DNA from: Valencia hispanica
Lineage: Eukaryota > Chordata > Actinopteri > Cyprinodontiformes > Valenciidae
Assembly: GCA_963556495.2 (NCBI GenBank)
Contig: OY747717.1
Location: 3,161,001 to 3,225,000 of the forward strand
Length of the DNA stretch: 64,000 nt
Direction of reading: 5' to 3'
The notes under the pieces were generated by a model. It did not search any database. It saw nothing but the letters and a program-made list of their open reading frames with translations, and was not told the DNA's origin. Shown here piece by piece: positions 1-13,600 of this stretch. Position 1 is the stretch's first letter. Each line of letters begins with the position of its first letter. Both the position numbers and the translations under genes were made by a program.

Positions 1-155
1 TGTTTCTGCATGTTCTCCGTGTGGGTTCTCTCTGGGTACTCCAGCTTCCTCCCACAGTCTAAACGCATGCTTGTTATGTTCATTGGTCTCTCTGTTGCCC
101 TGTGATGGACTATCCAGGGTGTAGCACGCCTCTCGCCCATTGACCACCCCCACCA
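1..155 (+). mobile_element. Fragment of the same SINE-like repeat
   Basis: Begins inside the body (GCATGTTCTCC, TTCCTCCCACAGTCTAAA) and ends with GATGGACTATCCAGGGTGTA. It matches the 62.2-kb copy. The head is outside the window. Confidence 0.6.
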
Positions 156-1541
156 CTGTCGCAACCCTACAAGAAAAAGCTGATATAGCTGATGATGGGA
201 TGAAAATGTAACATTTTGGAAAAATCTGGATTTTTCTTTCACTTGTGCTTCTGTAGCTCAGAGTGATGTCATCATTTTTTACAGCCTTTCTTTTTTTTTT
301 TTGAAAGACTTTGAATTCAGGTAATCTCCCAGAAGGGATGATTGAAATAAAACCAAGTTTTTAAGTTTTTTGTTTGTTGTTTTTTTTTTTTGCAGAGAAA
401 AAAAATCTATTAAAATCGGATTTAATATGAAAACGATATATTTTATTTTGAAGCCAAATATCACCAAGCCCCAGTGAACGGAGGAGGAAATGCAGCTGCA
501 TGGCGGAGAAGTTTAAACGGGTCACAGATTGTTTGGTATCTTTTTTTAAATTTCTTATTAGTTTTAATTATTATTTAACAGATACAGACTGGTCAACATC
601 CTTCACCACAATCTTGCGCAGCGTTAACATACATATTTTGCAGAGTCCATACTCAACCAACATAAGGACAACTTAAAATATTTAGTATCTTTTTTAGTTT
701 CTTGCATCCAGATCCCTTTTTATTTTTTTTAACCATAGAATATAGAGTAATGAAGTCACACACTGTCAAATGATTTTTTTTTTTCATTTTAACTGTTTTC
801 ATGCCTTCAGTTTCATCTCCACACAGACATTAAAACACTCCTTGTCTACTTTAACCCAGTGTATCAATTCATTCCTGTAAGAATTTTTTTTTTTTGTCAC
901 AATATATTTGTAAACAATATATTCATTGCTGACATCATCACCTCTAGGTTTACTGTATAACATTTACAACCTTTCACCCTAATGACTGTAAACGGCGAGT
1001 TTTGTAGAGTAAATCACTTTTAGGTTGCGTGATGTCCTTTGCCGTGCAGCGGCGGCTTTTACAGCAGTGCTTTGTCTTAATATAGTCCCAAATCTAAATC
1101 TGCTCCTGTTATTCCTTCGTGTTACTTATTATTTCCCATTTGCAATCGATATGATTATTGAGGTCACCAGGAATAATTAGGATCATTATTAAGTAATTTT
1201 CGTGACTTTTGCACATGAAATGCTAGCTGTTACCATTCACTTACATTGTTTCTGATAAGCTAAAGAAAAACTGACTGATGCCAGATTAGGAGAATGACTG
1301 GCCTGGTTACAAAATGCTTTTTCACACTTATCTAACTCTGGGGAAGATGGCAACAGACTAAATTTCCCTTAGGAGTGGAATATCCCTTTAATCCCCTAAA
1401 AAAAAAAGAAGAAAAAAGATGGGAATCAACATAGCAACCACTGAGAAGTTTCTTCTTAAATTAATGTCATCATGCAAACAAAAATGTTGTTTTATGTACA
1501 GTTTCCACATTGTTTTTAATATGTTAATATCCGACCAGCAG

Positions 1542-1643
1542 GTGGCGCCCATTCACTACAGTATGCGCTCTGCCACACTGGGAGCGCCCAACAAGAGAGA
1601 CTTCATAGAAGAACTGATGAAACAGCTGGACACCTGCCAGAAG
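1542..1643 (+). CDS. cgnl1: cgnl1-like exon 1 of window (residues 1-34)
   Basis: First recognisable exon. It encodes the segment with NKRDFIEELMKQLDTCQK and ends AAG|GTAAAC in phase 0. The acceptor is less certain than the others: AG at 1540-1541 gives an open frame, but AG ending at 1561 is also possible. No head-domain exon is seen before it. Confidence 0.68.
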
Positions 1644-4600
1644 GTAAACTTTTGTTGACAACAGCTCCCAGCTCCCCTCGCTGTGAGATAAAAATGCATC
1701 CGAGATGGTTAGAAGGTTGATCTGGTTGCGTCTCAATTAGTTCATTTAGGAGAGTGATACCCAGAAATAGATTCCTTTCAAGTCTTATTTCTGTTAATTT
1801 TAGGGAAATGCAACTATTGCAGCAAATATCGAAATAAATATTATTGGAAAGTTGAGTGGAAGGAAAAAAGTTTAGTTGGAAAAGGTTGCACAGTCAGACA
1901 TTTGCACGTATATCACCCTGTGTGTAATAAATGCATATCATAAGAAAGCTTTACTTTTCTATTTTAATTTTTGAAATTAAGTTTTTGATTATATTCAAAT
2001 TCACTAAGATGCACCTATATTACTCGACATGCATTGAACCTGAGGTGACATTTCCAGTGAAATAGTTCTGCATAGATGAACTGAAATGTATTAGTTTGTC
2101 GTTTACCTTTTAGGCCCAAATTAGCCGAGAAGTAAAAGATTTAAAGACAATTTTGACTCAGGGTTCAGTTTTATCTATGCCAGTTTTGGTGAAAAGTATA
2201 GGTTTACAAAGGGATGGAATTGTTAAACAATATTTCTAATGTTTTATGTGTTTTCTGCAGCGCAACACCTTCCTGGAAGCAGAGAGCGCCGAGATGGAGA
2301 AAGAGAGGAACCAGATCAGGTCAGACTGGATGTTATTTGTGCTTTATCCTAACCCTGATTTATCTGTTAGTAGGCGATTAACTCAGGTCAATTTCGGGGA
2401 AGTTATGGTCGATAATGGGCTTAGAAGAGAGATAATTTCACAGGTGATTGTAACTTGGGCCAAAAGTTGTTTCCAAGATGTTCAGAGAATCTGCAGACGG
2501 ACAACAAATCCCTGAAGTGACCAAAAATATTGCGAGATGGGAAGAAATGATCAAACCCAGAGATCTGTCTGTCCAGGTCCTCGTTGAGGATCAAAAGATG
2601 TGCCGGGTAATCGAGCTCCAGTCCTCGAGGGCAGCTGTCCTGTTTGCATGTTTCTGCTTCAACAAACCCGAATCAAATACTTCAATAAAAAACAAACAAA
2701 AAACTTTATTCATCCCAAAGGAACATTAAATGTTGTCGTAACTCAGATCATCCAAGTATCTTCAAAGAGTCGTTGTGGATGGTGATGCTGTGGGCAGGAA
2801 GGATCTCCAGTAGCAGTCAGTCTTACAGTGAATCTGTGGAGACCTCTGACTGAAGACTGTTGCTGCCATGACATGCTAACAACTCGATATTCCACAGTAA
2901 CATGTCCTGGATGACGCCATCAGTTGTTGGCAAGCTCTGCTAATCCACCTCATTTGCTTTTGCCGCTCCTCTCTGCATCTGTCTGGCCCTATGGTGGTTA
3001 ATAATGATAATTATTTCTAGTAGAACGTTGAAGAACTTGATTGCACGATGAGGAGGTAATTCAGCCATCTGGATCGGGACCTAAAAGTTGCCCTCAAGGA
3101 CACTCGCACCTGCCACCGTTTGGCAGCGCTTTTTATCGTTTCGTTTGCCGCTTCGACTAGTACAGTAACGGCCCGATTGCCCTGTGAAAGGTTCGAGATG
3201 CGCGCCCTGCTGGTGAACAACGAGGACCTGCTGAGGACCAACGCCCAGCTGAACAACGAGCTGAAGAGGACCAGGGAGCAGATGATAGAGATGGAAAAGG
3301 AGGGCCAGGGCTTCAGGGAGAGATTCAGAGAGATGGAGGTGAGCTGTTGGGTTTCTAGAAGCACTAGGAGGGTCGCGTTTGTTCGACTTCAGTTAGGAGT
3401 GACGTCTGTCGTCGGCTTTGCAGATGGAGGTGAAGGAAGCCCGGGAAATGATGGTGGAGGCCAACACTCAGGAGTACGCCTTCAACTTCCTCCAGCAGTC
3501 CCTGAAGAACAAGATCCAGGATGCTGAGGTAGATTCAGAGGAGCTGCTGTTTTTTTTTACACGATTTAAAGGTTCAAATTAGGGATGTTCATATTTGGCT
3601 TTTTTACCGATATACCAATATAGCCTAACTCCTAATTACCGATACCGATATGTGGGGACCCTCCGTCATAAAAAACAACAACTACTAAACCATTTTAGGT
3701 AACTACAATGACATGTCTTGTATCATGCATACTTGAGCTTTAAACATCTAGAAAATTTAATAACTACTACAATTTTAGTTAGGCAATAGAAAAAGGTGCC
3801 ATTTTTATTTTGTCTTCAAAAGTAGCTGGAAAACATTCTCACACAGAGAATATTGACAAAGGCCCACCACACAGGGCCAATTTCTACTTTTAGAAAATGT
3901 AAACAACGTTATACCTTTATAGCAGTGAGGTAAAGTGGAAACAACTGAAACAAGAATAAACAATAAAAAAACAGTACACATTTAAGCAGGAATATAATAT
4001 CTCGAAAACTAAACCTCAAATCTGTCATATTTTGACTTTTTGAAAGAGAGAAGTAGCTGAAGAGTTTGATATATAATATGTGTATGGTGCGAAAAAGTCA
4101 TCTTATTAAAAAATAAAAACCAATACCGAAATCACGCGAGATTAGCAAAATCACGCGTGGTTTCGTCAGTAAACACAACAACAAGCAAGAAAACAACAAA
4201 CAACATGGCCCCAAAAGGTCTGTGTTTTATGTTATGTTTGAATTGACTGAAACTGTAATGAGTGTTCACAAAACGAACTAAAATTAACAATTTATTGAGT
4301 AAATTTGCTTAGTTTTCGTTTCTGTAGCCTGTGTTTTAAAAATAAAAAAACAAATGGTGCCACAAGCAGAGGCGGCATCAGGGAGCGTTTGGTCATTCAT
4401 AAGTGTTCAAGTCAAGGCGCATGGTTCTCGTGTGTCTTTTGAACAGACTTATGTCTCATGCATCGGTTCAAGGGATTATCGGTCTACGTCTCTCCCTGCT
4501 CTACTGTGCATGAATCGACGCGTAAAAAATACGAATCGCGTTAACTATACAAATTAATCGACCTGCGTTAGGACGTTCATTTTGAAAGCCCTAGTTTTTT

Positions 4601-7600
4601 TTACCGTGTTGCTCTTAAAATCCTAATATTTAGATGAATGTAAAATTTCTTCGATTTCTTTATGCAATGATGCAATAATCGCCAGATTACTCGATTGCTA
4701 AAATAATCGACAGCTGCAGCCCTAGTAAAAATAAATAATTGAAAGACCAAATTTAATTAGACCCCTGCTTTCCAACGTACGCGTAACGTAATTGATGCGT
4801 TTTACTCACGCATCACTCGCGAAAGCATTCCACCCAGCTGGTCCCGGGAGATCACGAAATCACGGGAGAATTTTAATTGCATAACTTAAAGGAGCTGTAT
4901 GTAAGATTGTGGCCAAAACCGGTACTGCAATCACTTTCAAACTACTGTAGAGCGGTGTATCCCCTCCCGACTCGAGGTTGCCAGATTGGCTGCAGGAACG
5001 TAGGCTGCTACAAGGAGCTTCCAAAGGCAAGTGACGAGTCCTACACAGTAATTATGTTAATTATAATGACAGAGAAACGGGCTCTGATAATGCATCGCTA
5101 ATGTTAGCAATAATGACTCGCCGTTTTTATTTCCCAAACAATTCCTTATCTTTTTAATTCGATGACCGTCCTCCTCCTTACGCGCTAACGTAACGTTACT
5201 TTGTACGAACATGCAAAACTTTGTTCGACTGTCATGAATATTTTAAATGTCCATTTACATGAAGTACAAGTTGGCCAAACATAGCTTCAGGCCAAAACAC
5301 AAGATGACATCATCAGCATCAGTTGAGGGCTGCAACTTCACTTTTTAAATGACAATATCCTGGCTGTATTTAAGTATTTGAAGTATTTAAGTATTTGAAA
5401 TGAACATGATTTCTTAATGTCTAGTGACGTATCAGGGCCATTTTATGATTAATTGAAATACATTTCTTACATACAGCTCCTTTAAAGTGTAGTATGCAGG
5501 GTAAAATGTAATTCAATGTTAGTAGGTAACATAAACCTCACCATCCACTCCAAAAACTGCACATATTTATGTTCATGCCTTCTTCTTTTTCATGTTTTCC
5601 TTGTAAAAAATGATCACTGGGATCATATAAAATGGCTGATTCTCCACTTTAGGGATGAACTTCTCATCGTCTGTGATAAAAACCAACAAATTAAACCCAC
5701 AGACCGACTGACTTCCATGGTGTCACAGGTAGTGATGGTTTTAGTTTTTTCATAGCTAAGCAGTCGGAAATCTGCACGTGTCTTTTATTTTGAAAGTTTC
5801 TGGATTTTTTTCACTGCCTCCGGGTTTTATTTCCTGTCTGGTCCGATCTAAACTGCTGAGCTTGACGCATAGGGCGTAAAAAAACCAGATTTAGGAGATG
5901 GGGGGCCGCGACACAATGCTTCTGATTTGCAGACGTCTTACGCATCCGGTGGAACGCGGGGCTCATGTTGAGTGAATGGGAATCTGTGTAATCCTCTGCA
6001 GTCAACGTCCTTCCTGGTTCTGGTTCCTGATCCGAACCTGAACGAGGAGGCAGAGATTTGATGTTCTCTCCTCTGACGTTTGGTGTTCAGGACAACCTGG
6101 AGAAGCAGACCCAGCACGCCCAGAATATGGCTGAGAAGCTGTGGCTGGCAGAGAGAAAGCTGGAGGAGATGGAGGTGGACGGAGAGAGCAGAGAGAAGAA
6201 GACATCTGAACTCAACAGCACCATCTTCAGGCTGGAAGAAGAGGTACAGGAATATTGTAACTGTGGTGGGTCACTCCCGGGCTGATGGTGTGAGGAGGTG
6301 TGACCAGTTCCTGGGTGTTTTTAGCTCAGCGAGGCCATGCAGATGTCCACCCAGAGCTCAGCAGAGCTGAACCTGCAGCAGAAGCTACGCCAGGACGCCC
6401 AGATGAGGGTGGAGGAGCTGGAGGAGGCCCTCCTTGAGAAGGATCAAGAAACTCAGCGGCTGCAGCTCCTTGTCAGCAAACTGCAGGGAGAGGTACCTGT
6501 CCCTGCTCGACGCAGCCGCAGCAGACGTCATCAAGCAGACCGTTGCCTCAGCTTCTGTGTCTGGTTCCAGGTTTCCGGTAAGCTGATCGATAAGGAGCGC
6601 AGCTTGGAGGAGGAGATCCAGCTGAGGGAGCGGCTGCAGCTGCAGTGTCGGCAGGCCGAGAGGGCGGTGGACGATCTCACCATGGAGCTGCAGACCACCA
6701 ACCAGGCCAAAGACGACCTGGTTAAGCAGCTCAAGTTGGCTCAGGTACGTTCTAATGGGTCATTGACAGGACAAACTCCTCACGGGCTCCTGTAGACCTC
6801 TGAGATCTGTGGTGGTTGATTTCTTTGATTTTTATTGTCCGATTGGGCAAAGTTGAAGAAAACCTGTAACTGTTACGCCTGTTTTCCCGGTTCTGAGTTA
6901 AACCTAGTTTATGTTTCTCCGTGAGCGACTTTCCACCCACAAGCACAAGTATTGACAGAGACGTTTTCTTTTTATACTTCCCCGTTGGTGTTAGTGTTGC
7001 AAAGCAATTCTCCTCCAGGACAGCAGGGGGCGCAGACCTTTTCTGGCAGGTCTCCCTACCATTGCAGTGACGTCTCTGGTCGACGACAGTTTACTTCAGC
7101 TTGTAAACGCACATCCACTCAAGCAGCGAGTTTTGATTTAGCTGGAAAGCTTTTTTCTAGAAGTTCAGCTCATAAAATCCTATGAAAACTCCTGTAAACA
7201 AACAAACACAGCATCTGTTTTGTTGTTCTCTGCACCTCCTGGTGTTCAAAATCACCAAGAGAACCAGATTAGATAAACTGGCCTTGCAATATAAAGCATC
7301 AAGTGGCCAAAAGCTGCGTTGACTACTAATTACATCAACTATAGAGCACCGTTCGGGTGAAACGATGCTTCAATCACAGACATTCGCTCTCTGTCACGTT
7401 CGACGGATAGTTACAAAAATTGGGCTCTACTCCGTCCGTGCTTGCGTGCCTGTTGGAGAGCCCTTTGCGTTGACGGATGATGGCGCTGACAGTGGACAGG
7501 ACCCTCAAACAGAAACAGCCTCACCAAATAAACGTCCATCTTCTCGGACCACTGGAGGCTGAGAGGGCAGGAGGGAGACTGAGCCAGGGGTACCTTCTAT

Positions 7601-10600
7601 AGGTAGGGAGTAAATCTGGGCCTAACCAAAGGCAACTGCAGCAGAACTGGGCCAGAAATGTCTATGGGATAGAAAATTGGACAGTGAAAAAAGTACATGA
7701 CAGTCAAAGCTAAGTTAAATATTCTGCAATTTTTACCCAAAACACTTAAGAAAATAAAAAGAGCATGTTGGCAAAGTTACGATGAACACTGAGAAACAGA
7801 CAAATTTTTTCAGCACCAGATTATATTGTGGACTTTGGACCTGTTGTGGACTAGCTATTTAATTGGAGTTCTTTAATTGGACCCTTGTAGATGTAAAAAG
7901 ACGAGGTGGCTCTGTTCTGTCAATATGACACGTAGAACTTGGACATTATTTTACATTTCCAAGTGATCTGACAGAAGCATTTACTGTGTCTACAGTTATG
8001 ATCCTATCCTTGATCGGCATACGTCATTGGAATCTCAAGAATCTCTGCTTTCCAATGACGTCTAATATGTTTATGTGCATAGAAAGGGTGTCACGAAAAA
8101 ACTCCGTAATGAGTTGATGGGTTTGCCAAGGAAGCACGGAGCCAGGAATACTGTCTATTGGATGTAAAACAAAGAAAATTAATTACGTTAATGGCAGTAA
8201 TGGCTCCAGTCTAGAAAAGACACAAGGGATCAGGACTACTTTCTATGGAAAGCAAAAAGAAAATGCCGCCAAAGGTTAACGCAGCAATGATGCATGAGTA
8301 TAGATAGGGCTGGGCGATATGACCTCAAATCTATATTACGATATATATCATTTGAAGCACGTGCGGTAACGATATTGTTGCGACATAATTTTTTCTTCTG
8401 TTTTATATATGTCAAAATATATGTGCCATTCTAGATAGAAAGACTTTTTTTTTAAAAAGCATAGAATGCCGTTTAAAGAACATTTATTGTACAAAATTTC
8501 ATTTTCCAAAAAATGCAACACAAATATTCTCATAAGATAAATAAAGACGAAGATATTTTAAATAAAATACAAGCTAAAACGTTATGAAAACCCCAAATAC
8601 AAAAAGTTGAAATTGAAAGAATAACATTTTTACTGCTTTCCTCATTTCCTATTTATAAATTTATCGCACAAAAACAAAGCTGCACATATTTGAACTAAAA
8701 ATGCTTCAAGTTCAACAGGTTTCTTTTTCGTTAAATGGAAAACAACACATTTTAAACTCACAATATCCTGTGTAAATACGAACATTCACGAAAATCAGTA
8801 TTTATCCTCCTTGCCCACCTGGTAAAAAAGTACGTAGGCACAGCTTGATGACATTATCAAAATGCGCAATGGCGGTAGGCCGGGAGTCAAAATCTCTACC
8901 GTTGGCTAAATTTACATCATTTCTACCTTATACTGTTTACATCACCCGCTAGTAAGTAGAGAGACTGTAAACAGCAGCGTGAGGGAAGGTTGTCGTTGTT
9001 TTCTTCTACTCTGAACCTGTAGCAACAGAACAACATAAAGCTGACAGTAACACAAATATATACAAATATAGACGAGGGGTTCTGCCCCCATTTTACCTTT
9101 AGCTACTTCAGGAGCCAAAATGTGTCTCGGGGGTTTTTGCCAAACCCATTTTAAGAAGGTCGGTGTCCCTTCTCCGTCTGGCACCAGGAGGCAAAATAAC
9201 CACCAGGATCACTAAAACAAATATCCGTTTTTTTTATGTCTTTCATTCCTAAAGGTTTTTATTCCTGAACTGAGTCCCGACTGTGACTCAGTGTAAAGGA
9301 GCGTTCCTTTTTCCCGCCTCACCCTTCATGAACCTCACCGCAGTGCTCCATGACTCAGAGACGTCCACTTGACTTAATAAGACATGCAAAACCACTATAG
9401 TTTGGGGTTAATGAGGTATTAATTATGCAAATCCTGTTTAACAATCGGCGTGCATAAAAAGTCACGGTCCTGGAAATGCATCATGCTGTCATTCCTGCAG
9501 TAATCTGTCCTACTTCTGAAACCACGAGCTGTTAGAGAAGTTCAGGGGTCTCATTTATAAAGCTTGCCTTACCCACGAACCCTTACGCCACATTTTCAGA
9601 CTTCTAGACCCTCGCAATAAGAAATATGAATCAAGAATTATATCACAGTATGTTCACATGTATGTCTTCAGATTATACACCAGTTGCACTTGTTGGTGCA
9701 TTAATTGTGTGAAGTAAGAAATATAAATCCTGCAGCTGGCGCTCATTGAAGATCCGCCACTGGCAGCATCAGGATGGGGGGGAGCCGATGTAGATTCCCT
9801 ATTAGATCTATGAGCTGAACTGGACCCAGTGTTAGATCTACTGACCTACAGAACCGTTCATCACATTCTGGCTGTGGCATACCGTCTCCCTATCTGCCTC
9901 CGCCTTCTTTTTCTATGTCCGCCACGCCGCTGAATCTACGCTGTGCCACTCGCTGCTCTTCCGTTCATTTATGACCCCCAAAATAATATTTTGCGCATAG
10001 GATACTTTTTAAAACTAGACTTAAAACAAACCTTCTCAGTCAGGCTTTAAATATCCAGGAGTGCTGAAACTTATGTTCTGCTGTAATTTAGTTTTAATTA
10101 GCTCTCATTCCAATGTTATTGTTGCTACAAGAAGTAATCATATAAGTGGAACTCTATATTTATTGTTCTGATTTGTTTAACTGCTTGCGCTGCAGCTTTT
10201 ATTTTTTATTTTAACCCTTTTACATTTGTTGTCTTGTTACATATTTTCTTATTGCTAACTATATTTTTGTCTTTTATTGTGAAGCCCTTTGGTCGCCCTT
10301 TTGGCTGAGTAAAGCTCTATATAGATAAACGTTGATTGATTGAAATAAAATGGTTTTCCGCGACTAAAAATTGCGATTTCTCCGCCTCTCTGTTGCCATG
10401 GTTATCTGTGAAACGACTCCCATCATATTCACCAGGGCACTTTGCGTTGACAGTTTATGGTAGAAAGCGGGTGTGTAGGAGGCGGGTTCTGATACAAAAC
10501 TACCTGAGCACATTTCTAGGGAGAGCGGGAATTATGTGTAGCTGTGTGTACTCCAAGTTTGATAAATCTAGAAACTTTCCTTGCGTACTTTTTTTTTTTT

Positions 10601-13600
10601 TATAAATGTTTTTTGCTGAGCTTAAGTATGATTTTAGTGAAGATTCTGGATGTTTAGATCAACATGTTTGCTTCTGACCGTCAACAGGAGAAGCTGATCG
10701 ACCTGGAGAGCGAACTGGAGGAGCTGAGCGACAGCGAGCAGCGGTGGGCCGCCAAGCAGAAGAGGACCATCGAGCAGGTAGTGAAACGGCCAGCAGGGGA
10801 AAAAACGATCTCGACCCAAAATGGACTTCAACACGTTCTCCTCTGTTTTCAGACCGAACAGCTGCAGTTGAAGTTGATTCAGGAGAAAGATCTGAACGAC
10901 CAGCTGGAAACTGAGAAGGCTTTCATGGAGAGACAGGTGACCTTTTCTTCAACATGGACTCCCAAATCCCCGCTAAAGACGCATCCTGTGTTAACATTTC
11001 TGCATCCCTGTGCAGTTAAGAGAGCTTCGTATGGAGGTGGAGGACCTTCAGAGCTCCAGGGTCCAGGAGGATGTGGTTTCCCGAGCCGAGACCCGAGCCA
11101 AGGAGCTGGAGAGCGCTCTGAGAGCCGAGGAGAGGTGAGCTGCTGACGTCCTGCTGTATGGTTTATCTGCTCGTCTCCAGTCAGTCTGATCTGAACCCAA
11201 ATCAACTCAGAGAGAGTCATATTTTAGTATTTTTTAAGTTTTTTTTGTAGTAAATCTGCTGTGTCCTCTAGTATGAATTAATATTCACCCTGTGAGTCGT
11301 TTAACGCGGAGAAAACTGTCCTGGCACTCCTCCTTCAGGGGGTTATAGTTTGTCAAAGGAGTCATTGGGTGGGGGGAAACAACAGGATTACTCTAACCTT
11401 ATTCATCAATATTCATTATATCCAAACGTCTCGACTCTGATTGGCTAACAGCAACGCGACTCTTATGCTGCCTTTGAATAAATAACTAATGTTACTTACT
11501 TTGCTGGTGGTGATCCAAAAGCAAAGTCCAACTGTTTCTTCCTCAGCTCCTCTTTCTTTGGTAAAAAACGCAATATTGATGTGCTATCTCCACCATGTTG
11601 TGGAGTTGCTAACGGTTTTTCTTCTTCTTTTACCCTACCAAAGTGCCAGCTAAAGTACCAAATAAAGAAAGTGATAGTTATATTAAAAATGCTATATATT
11701 CTGAGTAATTTGTTTTCTTTTAAGCTGTTTCAAGCAAAGCCAAAAAATGTCAGACAAAGGTTTTTGGCCTTAAATAAAATAAAACCTCTTAGCAGATGTT
11801 TTACAACAATAGGAAAAGCATCAAATATTGTAGTGATAAGATCAGGATATCACTCAACATTTATAGCAGGACGCTGTTGTCAGATATTTTCTTTCGCTCT
11901 CTTTATTGGGTCTGTGCTTCTATTTGCACTATTTTTATCACATATATTGCAAAGTATGTTATTTTTATGTGTATGCCAACGGTTAGCTTCTACCAGCCGA
12001 GTCGCTAACGGTTAGCTTCTACCAGCCGAGTCGCTAACAGTAAGCTTCTACCAGCCGAGTCGCTAACGTTTAGCTTTTACCAGCTGAGTCGCTGACGGTT
12101 AGCTTTTACCAGCTGAGTCGCTGACGGTAAGCTTTTACTAGCAAAGTTGCTAACGCTTAGCTTCTACTAGCCTAGATGCTAACTGTTAGCTTCTATTGGC
12201 CAAGACGCTAATGGTTAGCTTCTACTAACCGAGTCGCTAAATGTTAGCTTCTACTGGTTGAGTCACGAACGCTTAGCTTCGACTGGTGGAGTCACTAACG
12301 GTTAGCTTCTACTAGCCGCATTGCTAATGGTTAGCTTCCATTGGCCAAGACGCTAATGGTTAGCTTCCACTAGCCAAGTCGCTAAATGTTAGATTCTACT
12401 GGCCGAGTCGCTAACGGTTAGCTTCTACTAGCCGAGTCGCTAACGGTTAGCTTTTACCAGCTGAGTCGCTGACGGTTAGCTTTTACTAGCAAAGTTGCTA
12501 ACGCTTAGCTTCTACTAGCCTAGATGCTAACTGTTAGCTTCTATTGGCCAAGACGCTAACGGTTAGCTTCTACTAACCGAGTCGTTAAATGTTAGCTTCT
12601 ACTGGTTGAGTCACTAACGCTTAGCTTCGACTGGTCGAGTCACTAACGGTTAGCTTCTACTAGACGCATTGCTAACGGTTAGCTTCCATTGGCCAAGACG
12701 CTAATGGTTAGCTTTGACTAGCCGAGTCGCAAAATTTTAGATTCTACTGGCAGAGTCGCTAACGGTTAGTTTCTACTAGCCAAGTCGCTAAATGTTAGCT
12801 TCTACTGGCCGAGTCGCTAATGGCTAGCTTCTACTAGCCGAGTCGCTAACAATTAGCTTCTAGTGGCCGTGTTGCTAATGGTTAGCTTTTACTAACAGAG
12901 TTGCGCGCTGCTCTCTTCTGGCCACAAAACCAATCCAGTCTTCCCGTGGGCGGTCCCAAGCCAAGGTGGGCGGGGCCATGAATACAAATTTTTTCTGTGA
13001 TGTAGAAGAGACCGGCTTTTTGTGATTCACTCGTTTTGCTGTCTAATTCCTTCCTGTGGCTAATGCAGGCAATGGGGGTTGGAGAAAATGTTCATGAGCA
13101 GCATGCATCTTAGAGGGACAGATCGTATCTCAAAAAGAACCAGTTTTACACAGTTTCTCAGTGAACGGGACCTTTAATAATTCAACTCCAACAAGTCAAC
13201 AACTTTTGGGTGAAATTTTTGGAAAATTATATATCATGAAAGTACGACATTTAAGTAAAAGCAGCAATGGTGGTTTGGCCACCATGTCAATGTCTCAATA
13301 ACGTGTCATGTGACCTTGAGTGATGGCCCCTACTGTCCACAAGTCGACTTATTGTCAGTTGAGGCGTGGCATCCCACTCTTCTTGAAGGGCGGCCCTTCG
13401 GGGTCATCGAGGTTCTGGGTTCCAGAGTTATGATCCTCCATACGGTGACTCGGCTGATCCCTGAGGTTTTCTATGGATTCAGGTCAGGAGAAAGAGCCGG
13501 CTGCTCCAATCCAGGTCCACCAGTCTCCAGCGGCCGTCCCCCAATGATGCAACCTCCATGAACTGGAGCATTGTGGTCCATGAAGATGAAATGACGCCTG

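Noticed and set aside
3017..3364. Antisense ORF of 115 codons over exon 3
   Set aside because: Mirror frame of a coiled-coil exon. The Leu/Ser-rich composition is what reversed Glu/Lys/Gln codons give. The antisense ORFs at 6,531-6,734, 10,879-11,220 and 16,505-16,822 have the same explanation.
11977..12905. CRISPR-like array or coding repeat protein
   Set aside because: Repeats are head to tail with no unique spacers, and frames are short. It is a minisatellite.
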